NCBI GenBank assembly: GCA_002914845.1
Contig: JXTC01000044.1
Span: 62,001 to 126,000, forward strand
DNA length: 64,000 nt
Reading direction: 5' to 3'
Origin: Trema orientale
Lineage: Eukaryota > Streptophyta > Magnoliopsida > Rosales > Cannabaceae
Positions 23,775-34,409 of this stretch are shown in pieces; the stretch's first letter is position 1, and each line of letters starts with the position of its first letter. The position numbers and the translations under genes are program-made. Below the pieces are notes generated by a model. That model searched no databases. It was given only the letters and a program-made list of their open reading frames with translations, and was not told the origin of the DNA.

Positions 23775-24000
23775 TGTCAATCAGGTAGGTATTTTTCTCT
23801 TAACCTATATATAGATATTTTTTTTAGTCGTTGGATCATCATCTAATGGTGATCCAACAGCTATAATGATGTGCATGATTAATGTTATTTCTCTCTCTTA
23901 TTTTTTAATATAAAAAATGTTCATGATAAATTTTAATTGGCCAAAACGATACCTATAGGTAAAAAAAAAAAAAAAAAAAAAACCTACCGGATTAGTGCCC
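23775..24000. mobile_element. MITE family 'A', copy 3
   Basis: Left end TGTCAATCAGGTAGGTATTT, right end ACCTACCGGATTAGTGCCC preceded by a long A run. It contains a perfect 9-bp inverted repeat GTTGGATCA / TGATCCAAC (23830-23858), which in copy 4 extends to 13 bp. Non-coding. Confidence 0.75.
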
Positions 24001-24116
24001 ATATATATATATTTGGATATTTTAACTATAAAATTAAAAAGTGGACATCCACCTAAATTTCTTGAGAAATAAATGTCGTCTATTCAAATGAAAGGATTGT
24101 AGTTTTCTGAAGCAAC

Positions 24117-24456
24117 TAGAGCTGTAAAAATGGGCCGGGTCAAATGAACCGGCCGCATATGGCCCTAAAAATTAATGGCCAGTCCTAAGATCAGGTCGGG
24201 TTGGGCCATAAGTTTGAGTCTAGTAGACATGTTTATTTATTTTTTTAAATTTTTTTTAAATTTTTTCAATTGAAAAATAGGTTAGGGCTAGGCTCGGCTT
24301 AACCCACCATGATTTAGCGCCAGCCTGGCCTGCCCTTTGACCAAATGAGCCGTGGGCCGGGCTGGACACTCTCTTTTTAAAATTTGGGATGGACTAGTCC
24401 AGCCCACTTCTCTTCACCGGCCCATTAGGGCTGGGCGGCCCCTTTTTCCAACTCTA
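24117..24456. mobile_element. hAT-like non-autonomous element, 340 bp, 8-bp target duplication
   Basis: The left end TAGAGCTGTAAAAATGGGCC pairs with the reverse complement of the right end, TAGAGTTGGAAAAAGGGGCC. Flanking octamers GAAGCAAC (24109-24116) and GAAGCAAG (24457-24464) agree at seven of eight positions, the hAT target-duplication length. The interior is rich in GGGCCGGGC / GGCCCA blocks, a known look of one plant hAT MITE group. It is the most GC-rich spot in this AT-rich spacer. Confidence 0.85.
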
Positions 24457-24892
24457 GAAGCAAGCACATGCCGTCTCATAATAGCATTGAAAAATCAATA
24501 TCTAACGTACTTGTTTGAACAAAAACGACGTGTAGTATGATCTTTTTAACCGAAATAGTGTATTTCTAATAACGCAAACAAAAAAGGTAAATTTCTTATA
24601 GAAAAGGTAAGTTGCAGATTGCGCGGGAGGAGGAGAACCGTCCTTAGTCGAAACAAGTCCACGATTGTATTCTTCTATATATTTATTTTATTTATCTTTT
24701 TGGCAGAAATTGTGGGCTTTAATTCCTAGTGTTTTTTTTTTTGGGGGAAAATTGAAATATTAGTTAATTGCGGAGCAAGTAAAGTAAATAAAATAAAATA
24801 AAAAACAAATTCATTTAGTGCCAAAAAAGGAAACACAGTCCTCTTCTTCTTCTTCTGCTTCTTCAACTCCTCTGGAGAATTTGATCGAAAGA

Positions 24893-25008
24893 ATGGCTAA
24901 AAGGAAGCGTGAGCGAGTGCAAACTCATCAGGGTGATGAGTGGGATGAACTTCAACTTCTTCGTTCCAAATACCGTGCCGTCATCAATAAGATCCACGGT
25001 ATATACTC

Positions 25009-25042
<34 letters not shown>

Positions 25043-27132
25043 CACATCATCATTCTAGTCAATTTTTCTATTAAATCTTTTTTATTTTTTTTATTTTTTC
25101 ACAATTGGAAAATTTTCTTTACGATTACTAATTTATCGATCGTTGTTGCAGACAAAAAAGATAGGTTAGTGAAACCAAATTCGAAGAAATTCAATGTTAT
25201 CATCGATGAAGTCGAAAAATTATATCTCCAAGGTACATATTATTAATTGATTCTTTTTCTTTTTCTTTTTAAAACAAAAAAACAAAAATTGTTTGGTGAC
25301 TAAAAAAAATTTACGTGGCGAAAATAACAATTTTAAGTTTTTTTTTTGTTTGTTTTGGTTATTTTCTTAAGTTCGTAGACCAAGGGAACAAGCAGCAGAT
25401 GGAGAGGCTCTGCTTGGGCTTGCTAACAGCCTTGCAACGTCCGTTAAATTACATTCGAGGGGTGGTGGTATTACCCCGTCGCACTTCGTTTCTTGTTTGT
25501 TAAGAGACTTCGGAAGATCCAACGGCTCGAATTCCATCCGCTGGAAACAAATTGGGCTTCATGTTTCTCCAATTTTCATGAAGGCTCATGGATGTAACAA
25601 CATGTCAGTTAATCTTTTTCTTTTTCTTTTTTTTTTTTTTTGTTTTAAGACTATGAATAAATTAATTAATGAAAGAATCAACTTATATGTTATACTCTTC
25701 TAACGTTTTTTTTTTTTTTTTTGGGTGGTTTTCTTCTCTTTAGGATTGGACCCTTGAATAAAGAGCTTAAGGAAAGCAAGATTAGACTTTATAAAAAACC
25801 CACTATACCAATTGTATCTGATCGACCTAAAGAGGTACGTGCCATATTTTATTAAGGTAACAACTTAGTTGGGACGTTGAAAGTTTGAGATAATATATCA
25901 ATGTGGCATATTTTATTAAGGTGCTAACCTAGTTGGGACGTTGATAGTTTGCTATGGTGCACTATATATGACTATAAGATAGTTTGGTATGGCATTTTTT
26001 TTTTTTGCCTAAAAAAAAAATGGTACTTAAAACGTACTCTAGGAGAAAGACATGGAATTAATCTCAATTTTTAATAGAGAATATGAATTTGAATATTAGT
26101 AGTCTGCTGTTCTTTCAACATGAGCATTTGCAGTTGCATAACTTTCTTGTTCATGTACTGCAACAGCTCGACAACACTCGGACGGTCGAAAGAACTGAAA
26201 CAGACAGCAATATGTTGACAATGTTCGAGATCTTGAAGAAGAAGCGGCGGGGTACTGTTGTGCTCGAAAATTTGATACTAAATAGGTCTTCCTTCGCACA
26301 GACTGTGGAGAATTTGTTTGCTCTGTCCTTTTTAGTTAGAGATGGCCGGGTGAAAATAACTGTGGACGAAAATGGCTCTCATCTCGTTTGTAAGTGCACT
26401 TTAATTTAATTTCTCAGATTTTACTTCTCGTTCGCAGTTTTGTTTTAGACCGTCCTAGCAACTCTGTTTATTCATCTGTACTATTTTCCTTTTTTCTTCT
26501 TTCTTTTCAGGGCCAAAGAATTCTCCTGATGCTGTTTTAATTGCGTCAAAGTTGGTCAACTACAACCATTTCATGTTCAGATTTGATTTCAAGGACTGGA
26601 AGGTATAGTTTTCACATCTTTAACTAGTTATTACAAATACCTTTATATAGTATGGTAATTTTGAGTTTTGACCTCACACTCCAATGTGCTTTTGTCCCAA
26701 ATGGTATCTTGTTTGCTAGACCTGAAATTAATGTGCCAAATGTATGAGGAGCACAGTGTGACACTGTCCTAGTGCACTTTTAAGCTTTCTTACTTTATAT
26801 AGCAATCAGCTTTTTGACATTGTTATTATGGCGAATCGTCAAGTGTAACGATGATTTGATTATAATGTTTTCCAAAGTGTTTTTTCTCCTAAGTTCTGTA
26901 CTTATTCTGTTTGCAGTTAATGAGGGATGTAGTGCCGGTTGGAGAAGAGCTGATGCCTCATAGAAGTCCCCCAGATCCCACTAAGTTGAGTCCACCAACG
27001 AGAAAATCATCGAGGAACCCGGGTGTGGTTAAGCAAGAGGCATCAGTTGTGCAAAACTTCTCTAAAAGAGAGTATGTTAAGGCAATGAAGCTAATGCCGT
27101 TGGTAGCTGTAGTAAGTCCAGACTCAAAGTGA
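24893..27132 (+). CDS. NSE4: NSE4, non-SMC element 4 (delta-kleisin of SMC5/6 complex)
   Basis: Kleisin subunit that bridges the SMC5 and SMC6 heads in the nuclear SMC5/6 DNA-repair and chromosome-maintenance complex. Seven exons: 24893-24998, 25152-25232, 25372-25603, 25744-25834, 26167-26389, 26511-26602 and 26917-27132. All are in frame, giving 346 residues, slightly shorter than the plant proteins I recall. N-terminal landmark: [14 protein letters not shown], followed by the helical segment ending DEVEKLYLQ. Then [20 protein letters not shown] and [14 protein letters not shown], both NSE4-like. The C-terminal winged-helix region carries [40 protein letters not shown] and FRFDFKDWK. The start is the first in-frame ATG ([10 protein letters not shown]); the frame is open upstream to a GTG at 24818, so the N terminus is the least certain part. 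Intron 1 carries a (TA)n(CA)n microsatellite. Confidence 0.92.
25007..25042. repeat. (TA)n(CA)n microsatellite in NSE4 intron 1
   Basis: A compound dinucleotide run a few bases after the 5' splice site of intron 1. Confidence 0.9.
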
Positions 27133-28229
27133 GGAATAGCCTTAGAAAACATTTTTGTGCAGGTTAAACTTTTTAGCTTATTATACTCTTTTGGATATTT
27201 TTTTGTATATTTAGATAAGGTAAGTCCTAACCTCATTAGGCTTTGTACACAGATAACACATTGCATCTATTCTGGTAGGTGCATCTTTTGGTTTAACTTT
27301 TTGACTATTGCAACTTCAGGACATGCTTTTGCAAAGATTATGCCTTTTAGCTAAAGACTTGGAGCACAAATTATAGTCAATGATCATTTATGAACACGGT
27401 GTTCTAGTGTTGACATGCCTTTACATCTACTATTACTATTATTATTATTTGACAGAGATTTTTAAATGACGCCAAAGAATCTGTCAATGATCCTTAATTC
27501 TTGATTTGTTTATTGTTGAAGCTTTCTATTCATGCTGATATTTTGAGACAGGAAAACTCTTTTTTACCTATGGAAATTTGGTATAAATCCTTTGCACGCG
27601 ACTCCACACGCATAATACAGACAAGTGTTCAAAGGCTTCTCCAATGGGATGCTACATCCCACACAAGTTCTAAATTTTAACTTTTGGCCAAAACATACAA
27701 TTGTAATAGCATGTTATCTACATATATTTAGTATACTTTTTAGCATGTGCTTTTGTGTGCTAAATATAAAAGAAAGAATAGCACACACTGAATTTCAATA
27801 TGAATTATATTTGTAATATTGTTATTATAACATGTTAAAACATACAATTAATGTTGCCATTGTTTTGAATTTAAAATGTAAATTATGTATATATTATAAA
27901 ATATGGCCAGGTTTGACATGAATTCTCCTTCACTATTTTGCTAATCAGATATTTCTTAAAACAAACATAGTGTAAGAATCAAAAGTGAGAGGAAAACATG
28001 GGAAATTTTTCACATTGGGTATGGGAAGTAGAGATTTTATGATTAGTATTTGGATTCTAAAATAATATGAGTTAATGGTAGAAAAATATGTTTTATAAAT
28101 AAAAATAATGTTTAGTTAAAAAAATAGCATTATTTTTAACACACATACATTAGAGCAAATCCCAAAAGTATGCTAAATTTAACATCAGTATACTCTTTTT
28201 ATAGCTTGAATGTATTTGAGATGGTATTA
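27133..28229. other. NSE4 3' flank and intergenic spacer
   Basis: The first few hundred bases probably hold the NSE4 3' UTR (TGTGCAGGTTAAACTTTT begins soon after the stop, so a 3' UTR intron or alternative end is possible). The rest is AT-rich spacer with no recognised gene or element ends. Confidence 0.4.
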
Positions 28230-28379
28230 TAATATTAAAAAGGGGATCATAGAAAAAGAGCCGAATTTTGGACCTATCTTATATAAATATCTGTTTTTCA
28301 AATGATGTAGCAGAATGATTGGTATATCAGTAGATATAATGGTTGTAAAATATTAGTATATAAACTAAAGCTAGTAAGT

Positions 28380-28560
28380 AGATAGGACAATGCTAGGTAT
28401 CCCAACTAGTTTACCAAATGAATACTACATTGTGGCATGTGAGTTGGCACCATTTAATTAGTATAGTAGAACTTATCATAAATAAACTCAATATTATTTA
28501 CTAATTGAATGATGACAATTCACGTCCCATATGTATTGATAAAGAAAGAAAAAAAGTGCA
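28380..28560. mobile_element. MITE family 'B', copy 2 (inside X1)
   Basis: Family text AATGCTAGGTATCCCAACTA, TTTAATTAGTATAGTAGAAC and CTAATTGAATGATGACAA matches the copies at 7858 and 35215. The right end is degraded. Confidence 0.55.
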
Positions 28561-28919
28561 TTTCTAAAATGAAGTGTTAAAAAAATTGCCCATCCTAATT
28601 TTCTATTAATAACTTAAGGGAAAATATTTCAGGGCTTTTTACGAAAATTCAGGCCAAAGTCTAAAAAGTTGAAAAATTCCAAATAAGCTGAATTTTTTGA
28701 AATTTTCGGATTTTTATCAAAATATCATTTTAAAAGTTATTTATAAAAATATCACTTTTCAAATATTTAGAAAATGATTATTTTTTTTTAAATTAGTATT
28801 TTTCAAAAGTACTCGATATAACTAATCTAGTTATTTCAAGTAACTTGACCAATTATCTGAAGTACTCATCAATTAATTAAAAAGTGGTATTGTTCTGAGA
28901 CTTTTGATTGCAAAAAAGT

Positions 28920-29222
28920 AGATTAGAAAGAAGACTCATTACTCAATTCGAAGGCAACACCCTTGCAGCCTTACGAAGATTTCCCTTCTTTGCTTCTTTA
29001 TTTTATTTTCCTTGTCTGCTAATGGACTTCTTTCCTTGGTGAGGACGGTTAGTAGGGAAAATTCTCCCTCTACATGCCTCTTAAAGGTAGAACCAAAGGA
29101 GTATTGAGGGAAGAGGAGTTTGAACCCGACTGAAGGCCTAGTTGCTCTATTCTTGCTACCTTACTAACTTCCTGGGGGAGGTTGAGTTGAAGAAGCTGTG
29201 ACAGAATCAGCAGCCATTGAAC
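28920..29222. other. ~300-bp insertion of different composition, possibly organelle-derived
   Basis: This stretch is clearly less AT-rich than its surroundings and interrupts block X1 relative to X2. Text such as CCTTGCAGCCTTACGAAG, CCCGACTGAAGGCCTAG and TTCCTGGGGGAGGTTGAG has the look of plant mitochondrial non-coding DNA. No gene or element ends were recognised; the origin is inferred from composition only. Confidence 0.35.
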
Positions 29223-30680
29223 CCTATCTATAATATTTTAAAAAGTGATATCCTTCTAAATGATTTGAGATCTATTTAAAAAATTTAAATTAGAAAATTT
29301 TCAATTTTTTTTCCCTCAAATTTTACTATATAAAATAAAATTTCCTCGACATTTTAAGTGAAGTTAAGCTTGGCTTTTTTTGAAAGAAAATAAAAGGACT
29401 TTTTCCATAAATCTAGGCCCGTAGTCCAAAAAATTGACAAATTCCGGATGTGCTTGAAACTTTTGAGAAATCCCATATATATTTAGAAAAGTACCCACAT
29501 TTAATAATATTCAGAAAAATATAATTTGTTTAAAATTGGCACCTTTTAAAAGTACTTGAGATAACCAATCAAGTTAATTGAAATAATCAAGAGTTACTTG
29601 AGATATCTAGTCCGATTACTTTAAGTAACCTAGCCAATTACATCAAGTATATCATCAATTAGTAAAAATTGATTTTTTTAGAAGTAGTTTTAAAAGTGGT
29701 ATTTTTACAAATACTTCTAATTTTTTTAAAAAAATAAAAATCCAATTTTTTAGAACTTTTCCATAAAAAGTCAAATTTGCTCAAAATAAAATAAAAGGGC
29801 ATGGGCTTTTAAGATGATCGAAAATTAGGATTTGTACGACATTATTAAACTGAAAAATTAGAAAAATATAGTGAGCTGTATTTTAACAGATTAGGTATGA
29901 TTTTTATTAGAAAAATGCTAAATATTTAGAAAAATATTATTTTAAAATAGTTTCTAGTAACCAGTAACCTATTTTCGAGTACTAATAACTACTAACCAAA
30001 TGTATTTATAACTGGTAACTAGTAACCAGTAATCAGTTTTTAGAAACTAATAACTACACTATTTTAAAAATTAGTAGTTTTCTAAGAACTTTTTAAAAAG
30101 TGATATTTTTCTAATAAAAACTGTATGGATATTTAGAAAAAAGACCTCTATATTTTTGTAATTCGTTTTAGTTTTTGTAGGTAAAAGTGTTAGAAACCCT
30201 TAAGATTATTGTACTGGACACTTAAGTTCAACGTCATCTCTTTCATTTGGTAGGCCAAACTTTCGGCCCACAAAAGAATTGTAACATAGGCAGCTCTCTG
30301 CTGTATTACCCCATAATCACAATTTTATAATATGTGTATAAAATCACACAATCCAATCATAGTAAAATCTAATGTACTTCAACAATTTATTAATTATCGT
30401 AAAATTCATAATTTTTCATAAATTAATTATAATGCAATTATAAATCAAAATAGTTACAAAATCAGGTAATTGAACTCCTACCTCAATATGGTAGCTATAC
30501 CAAGCTAACGATGCTTGAAGAAAACTCCCGTTGGTCACTTGAGTACTCAAACAGTCGTTTCGGGATCCTGGTAAGCTCACTTGAAAAAGTGACTTTTCCA
30601 ACGGAGCCTCGGATTGAGAAACAGATGTCACCACTGAATTCAGTGTATCAAAACTAGGCTAGACATGTAATTTGTCAAAA

Positions 30681-30718
30681 GTAGGTCCCGGGGTGGGACC
30701 TACCCCGTGGTATATAAA
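30681..30718 (+). promoter_or_regulatory. overlapping hairpins with TCP-type site and TATA box
   Basis: GTAGGTCCC and GGGACCTAC form a perfect 9-bp inverted repeat (30681-30703, loop GGGGT). The same bases can pair instead as CGGGGT / ACCCCG (30689-30707). GTGGGACC (30693-30700) fits the class I TCP-factor consensus GTGGGNCC. TATATAAA follows at 30711-30718. The arrangement looks like a core promoter, but no coding region follows, so it may belong to a decayed retroelement LTR. Confidence 0.45.
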
Positions 30719-31839
30719 ACGACACTATTCACGAGCTTCAGAATTTTTGCCACTTCTAAACATAGCAATATTATATATCAAAACTTGTTTTTCGACCATA
30801 CTAAATCCAAATTTGAAATTAGAATTCAATTTCAAGATCTCGAGCTTTAAACGGGCTTTAAATACGAGAGTTACAAAAATGTCTCTCTTTGAAATTAATT
30901 TGAAAAATGTCCACTTTTTTCAAAGTATTTAGAAAAATATCATCTTCGCTGATTATTTACAGAAATATCACTTTCCTGAAATATTTCAGAAATTATCATT
31001 ATCACAGAATTATTTAGTAAAATATCACTTTTGAAAATATTTAAAAAAATATCAACTTCACCGATTATTTGTAAAAAAAATCAGTTTTGCAATAATATTT
31101 CGGAAAGTAATAGTTTTCTAATCTCAACATAGGGCCCAAACTGAATTAATATGAAAAAATGCCACATTTCTCAATTCAAAAATTTACATGCTTCCGGATA
31201 TCATTTTAAGTTCTACCAAGTATAATTATTCATGATTTTAACCCTTTTTCACCCCACATAATTACCTCGGGTAAAATAATTACCTAACGAAAAAATTATA
31301 AAAATATAACTTTTTACAAACTTTGGTAAAACGGTCCAAACAGTAAAAATCTTATTGGTGGCGAGTTAATGGCTGAGATTGGTTGGGAAATGACGGCGAT
31401 GACGAAACAAGTCCAATCGTACCGTTCGTGTCGCGAAATGAGATCCGGTGAAGCTCCGATGGCAAAAAAACCTCACGGTGGCCAGAAACTTCAAGGTGAT
31501 CGATCTCCGTTTTCCGGTGACGAAATCTGGTGAGACTTGATAGCGTGGCTTCGTCCGAGGCTGATGAAGATGGCGGAGTGGCGCCTCGGTTGGTAGGAGT
31601 GACGGTGTGCTAGCGGCGTGCAAGAATAATTTTGGTTCTTTGTTTTCTATCGGAAGAGAAGAAGAAGGAGTTGGGGGGTTTAAAAATAATTTCTAGAAAC
31701 TGTAGCTTTTAATATAATAATCCAGATATTGTGAATAAAATAATATGAAAATTCTTATTTACGATTATGCCATTAGGTCAAAAATTACCCTTTTACTCTT
31801 ATTTTTATTCGGTTTTCACACACACACACACATATATAT
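30719..31839. other. spacer occupying the place of GATA in the first duplication copy
   Basis: AT-rich sequence with repeated AGAAATATCACTTT-type text (30940-31100), then a balanced GC patch (31350-31630). Antisense to that patch, an 85-codon frame has no recognised domain. No GATA exon text was found, although X1-Y1 flank this interval as X2-Y2 flank GATA. Confidence 0.45.
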
Positions 31840-31860
31840 ATATGTCAAAAAGTACGACTA

Positions 31861-31882
<22 letters not shown>
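31816..31882. repeat. (CA)n(TA)n and (CT)n microsatellites
   Basis: CA and TA runs, then after a short gap a CT run at the left edge of block Y1. The matching place in Y2 (39168-39200) also has TA and CA runs. Confidence 0.9.
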
Positions 31883-31891
<9 letters not shown>

Positions 31892-32100
31892 AAATGATCG
31901 ATCGAGATCAACTTTGTTGCAGATAGATTACGGTATTTGTACCTCTCCTTTTTTGCCTCTTGTTGATCCTTTTTGATCAATCTATGAGGATTCAGTACAA
32001 TAAAAGTACTGTCTTTTGCTAGAACTTTGTATCTTAATTATGTACAATATATATGATAATCGAGGGTTATGATATACATTGCAAAAATGGAGAAAACTAA

Positions 32101-32964
32101 GGGGCCATTTGACATTGTTTTTTATTTCTGTTTTTAGAGTTGTGTTTTCAGAAATGAGAACAAAAACTGTTTTATAGTGTTTTCAGAAAACAATAGGTGT
32201 TTGGCAAATGTTTTCTAAAAATATTTTTTAGGGAAAAAATTTATATGAATATAAAAAATCATATTTGTATTATAAAAAAAAAAATTAGAGTGAAAAAGTC
32301 AAGAGGAAGTGGCGAGATATAAATTCAAGTAAGGGAACAAGGAGAGAGAAAGTCATAAGAAAAAAGGTATTGAAAGATAATAATAAGAGAGAAAGTGACA
32401 AGAAAGAATGAGGAAATAAAAAGTGTTGAGAAAGATAGAAGAAAGAGAAACAAATGAAAACACACAAGAGAGAGAAAGTGATAAGAATACATAAGGAGAG
32501 AAAATAAAGATAAAGAAAGTTATAAAAAAATAAAGTAGCAATAGAAAATGAGGAGAGATAATGTGGTTTAAAAAATGAAGGGATAGAAAATGATGAGAGT
32601 AGAAGTGACAGAATAAAATGAGGAAAGAGAATGAGGATTGAGAGAATGAGGAGAGAGAAAGTGATAAGAGAGAATGATGAGAGAGAAAGTGATGAGAGAG
32701 AATGTGGTGAGAGAAAGTGAGGAGAGAGAAAATGATGAGAAAGAAAGTTACGAGAGAATATATATATAAAAGTCACGTGAAAGAATTATTTTATTTTTTT
32801 AGAAAAAAAATTAAATTGTTCTCTGAATTTTTTGTTTTCTTTAACTCTGTTTTTAAAATTTTTTTTCAGAGAACAATGTTAAATACCCTTATTTATTTTC
32901 AGAGAACAGTTTCCTGTTTTTAAAAACAAAAAACAGTTTTTTAGTTATGATGCCAAACAACCCC
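32101..32964. mobile_element. 864-bp TIR element (Tourist-like ends), absent from Y2
   Basis: The left end GGGGCCATTTGACATTG pairs with the reverse complement of the right end, GGGGTTGTTTGGCATC; T-rich and TTTTCAGA-rich arms continue the symmetry. The matching place in Y2 reads AAAACTAAGTGG (39470-39479) without the element. The surroundings are CTAA on the left and AAGTG on the right, so the target duplication is AA, or TAA if one base changed. The interior (32340-32755) is a purine-rich degenerate repeat. Confidence 0.8.
32340..32755. repeat. degenerate GAGAGAAAGTGATGA repeat inside the TIR element
   Basis: Imperfect units such as GAGAGAAAGTGATGAGAGAG recur with variable spacing. The complementary strand reads as a 163-codon frame of S, L, F and H residues (SPHFLSPHSL-like). 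This is a compositional artefact rather than a protein. Confidence 0.75.
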
Positions 32965-33034
32965 AAGTGACCGTTCCACCTAGAGGAAAAGCTCAAGATG
33001 AACCACCTGCCAAAGCTTGCACCATTAGTGGATA

Positions 33035-33209
33035 CACATTTTTTTATATTAAAAAGTAAGAGAGAGAAATAGCATTAATAATGCACGTCTTTTCATACAC
33101 ATCATTATAGCCGTTGGATCACCATTAGATGATGATCCAACGGCTAAAAAAAAAAATACCTCAACAAATGGAAAAAAAAAAAAAAAAAAACCCTACTGGA
33201 TTGGCAACC
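33035..33209. mobile_element. MITE family 'A', copy 4, with 13-bp hairpin; absent from Y2
   Basis: The right end ACCCTACTGGATTGGCAACC matches the family terminus; the left terminus is truncated. The core has a perfect inverted repeat AGCCGTTGGATCA / TGATCCAACGGCT with an 11-base loop (33109-33145). In Y2 the flanks CCATTAGTGGATA and ATATAATATTCATACAAT lie together (39532-39560), showing the empty site. Confidence 0.8.
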
Positions 33210-33380
33210 ATATATATATAATATTCATACAATAAACCCCACGATCTAAAAGAAATAAAAAGAGCTAGTATTTGAGCGAAGAGAAGCTAATTACTAGCTA
33301 TTAGACAACTCTAGCCATATTAGATTCCAAAAGCTAACTGCTGATCTCTGTGTCATGTCTTGTATGAGAGTGAGAGCCCT

Positions 33381-33389
33381 TATTTATAG
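33381..33389 (-). promoter_or_regulatory. orphan TATA box (copy of the putative GATA promoter)
   Basis: CTATAAATA on the minus strand, in the same surroundings (GAGTGAGAGCC ... GAGCTT on the plus strand) as the TATA box at 39706-39714 upstream of GATA. No GATA coding sequence follows it on the minus strand. Confidence 0.5.
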
Positions 33390-34409
33390 AGCTTATATGG
33401 GTAGCATTGTGTTAGGATTTTGAAGAAATAAAATAAAATAAAAACTATAAAAACATATGTATATATATTTTTTAAAAAGACCATTGTTTTTGTATTATAT
33501 ATTAAAAAGCCAACCATACTATTCTGGTAGATCATAGGAGTACTAGTACCATGAGGCTTATATAATGCACCTAATTTACGTGGTGTCATCAGGTGGATGG
33601 TAAGGGTTCATCAGATGAAAATTGTATGATCATGATGATCAATTGTTAGTTTTGAAGACATGTTCATTAGGGGACCCATATAGTATAATCCATCAGATGG
33701 CTTATAATTAATCTCTAAATAAAAATAATTAGGTTACTATAGCATCGGTCAAGGTTTTGATTAGGGTCATATACAGAGGATTTTGCTGTATTATTTTCTT
33801 TAGTCCTAATACTTACTTGTCAATTAGCAATTATGTTCTTTGGCTGATAAATAAAAGCCAAGTTCAAAAGACAATTCTATCAAGGTAAGATTTGGAATTT
33901 GGATAAGTTGGAGGTATACATAAAAGTAATTTCATCATTTTGAGCCAACTGGAGTACGGCGTATATGGTAATATATTAAAATTATTACAAATATTAACAA
34001 AATGCAAGGTCAAACGAATTTTACATTATCATAAAGGGAAAAGTAACTACTCTTTTACCTTATATTTTCTTGTAATTTTTATCATTAAAAAGTTCTTTAC
34101 ATCTTTTCCATTAGAATTTTGTGTTGTTCATATGATAGTTTAGAAACAATTTTACTTAATCTTGAAGAATTTACGTAGTATAAATCCTATTTATTTCAAC
34201 TATTCTTGTCTATTTCATTCTCAAACTCATTTAAATGGGTATTTATTTCAAAAGTTACAACTTTTTCATTTAAATAGTTAATTCAAATGGGTGTTTGTTT
34301 AGTAACCTCTCTACGTTTTTTCTCTGAAAGACTAGGGTTTGGAATTTTTATTCTCACTGTGTGTGAGGTTTTAGTTGTAACTATGTGAAAATCTCAATTT
34401 GAATGAATA

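Larger units (their letters stand above)
28230..30290. repeat. block X1: left part of the first copy of a tandem duplication
   Basis: Shares ordered text with block X2 (34735-35935): AGAAAAAGAGCCGAATTTTG; CGTTTTTCAAATGATGTAG-type text; the MITE B segment; CATTTCTAAAATGAAGTG; AACCAATCAAGTTA with AATCAAGAGTTACTT; AAAATAAAATAAAAGGGY; and GGACACTTAAGTTCAA. X1 is longer because it contains an extra segment at 28920-29222 and further internal copies of the AATCAAGTTA text. No gene is seen. Confidence 0.65.

Noticed and set aside
31366..31623. 85-codon minus-strand frame in a GC-balanced patch
   Set aside because: Rich in R, H, S and T without a recognised domain or splice partners; possibly retroelement-derived.
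32285..32776. 163-codon minus-strand open frame
   Set aside because: Composed almost only of S, L, F, H and I from a degenerate purine repeat inside a TIR element; no domain, low complexity.
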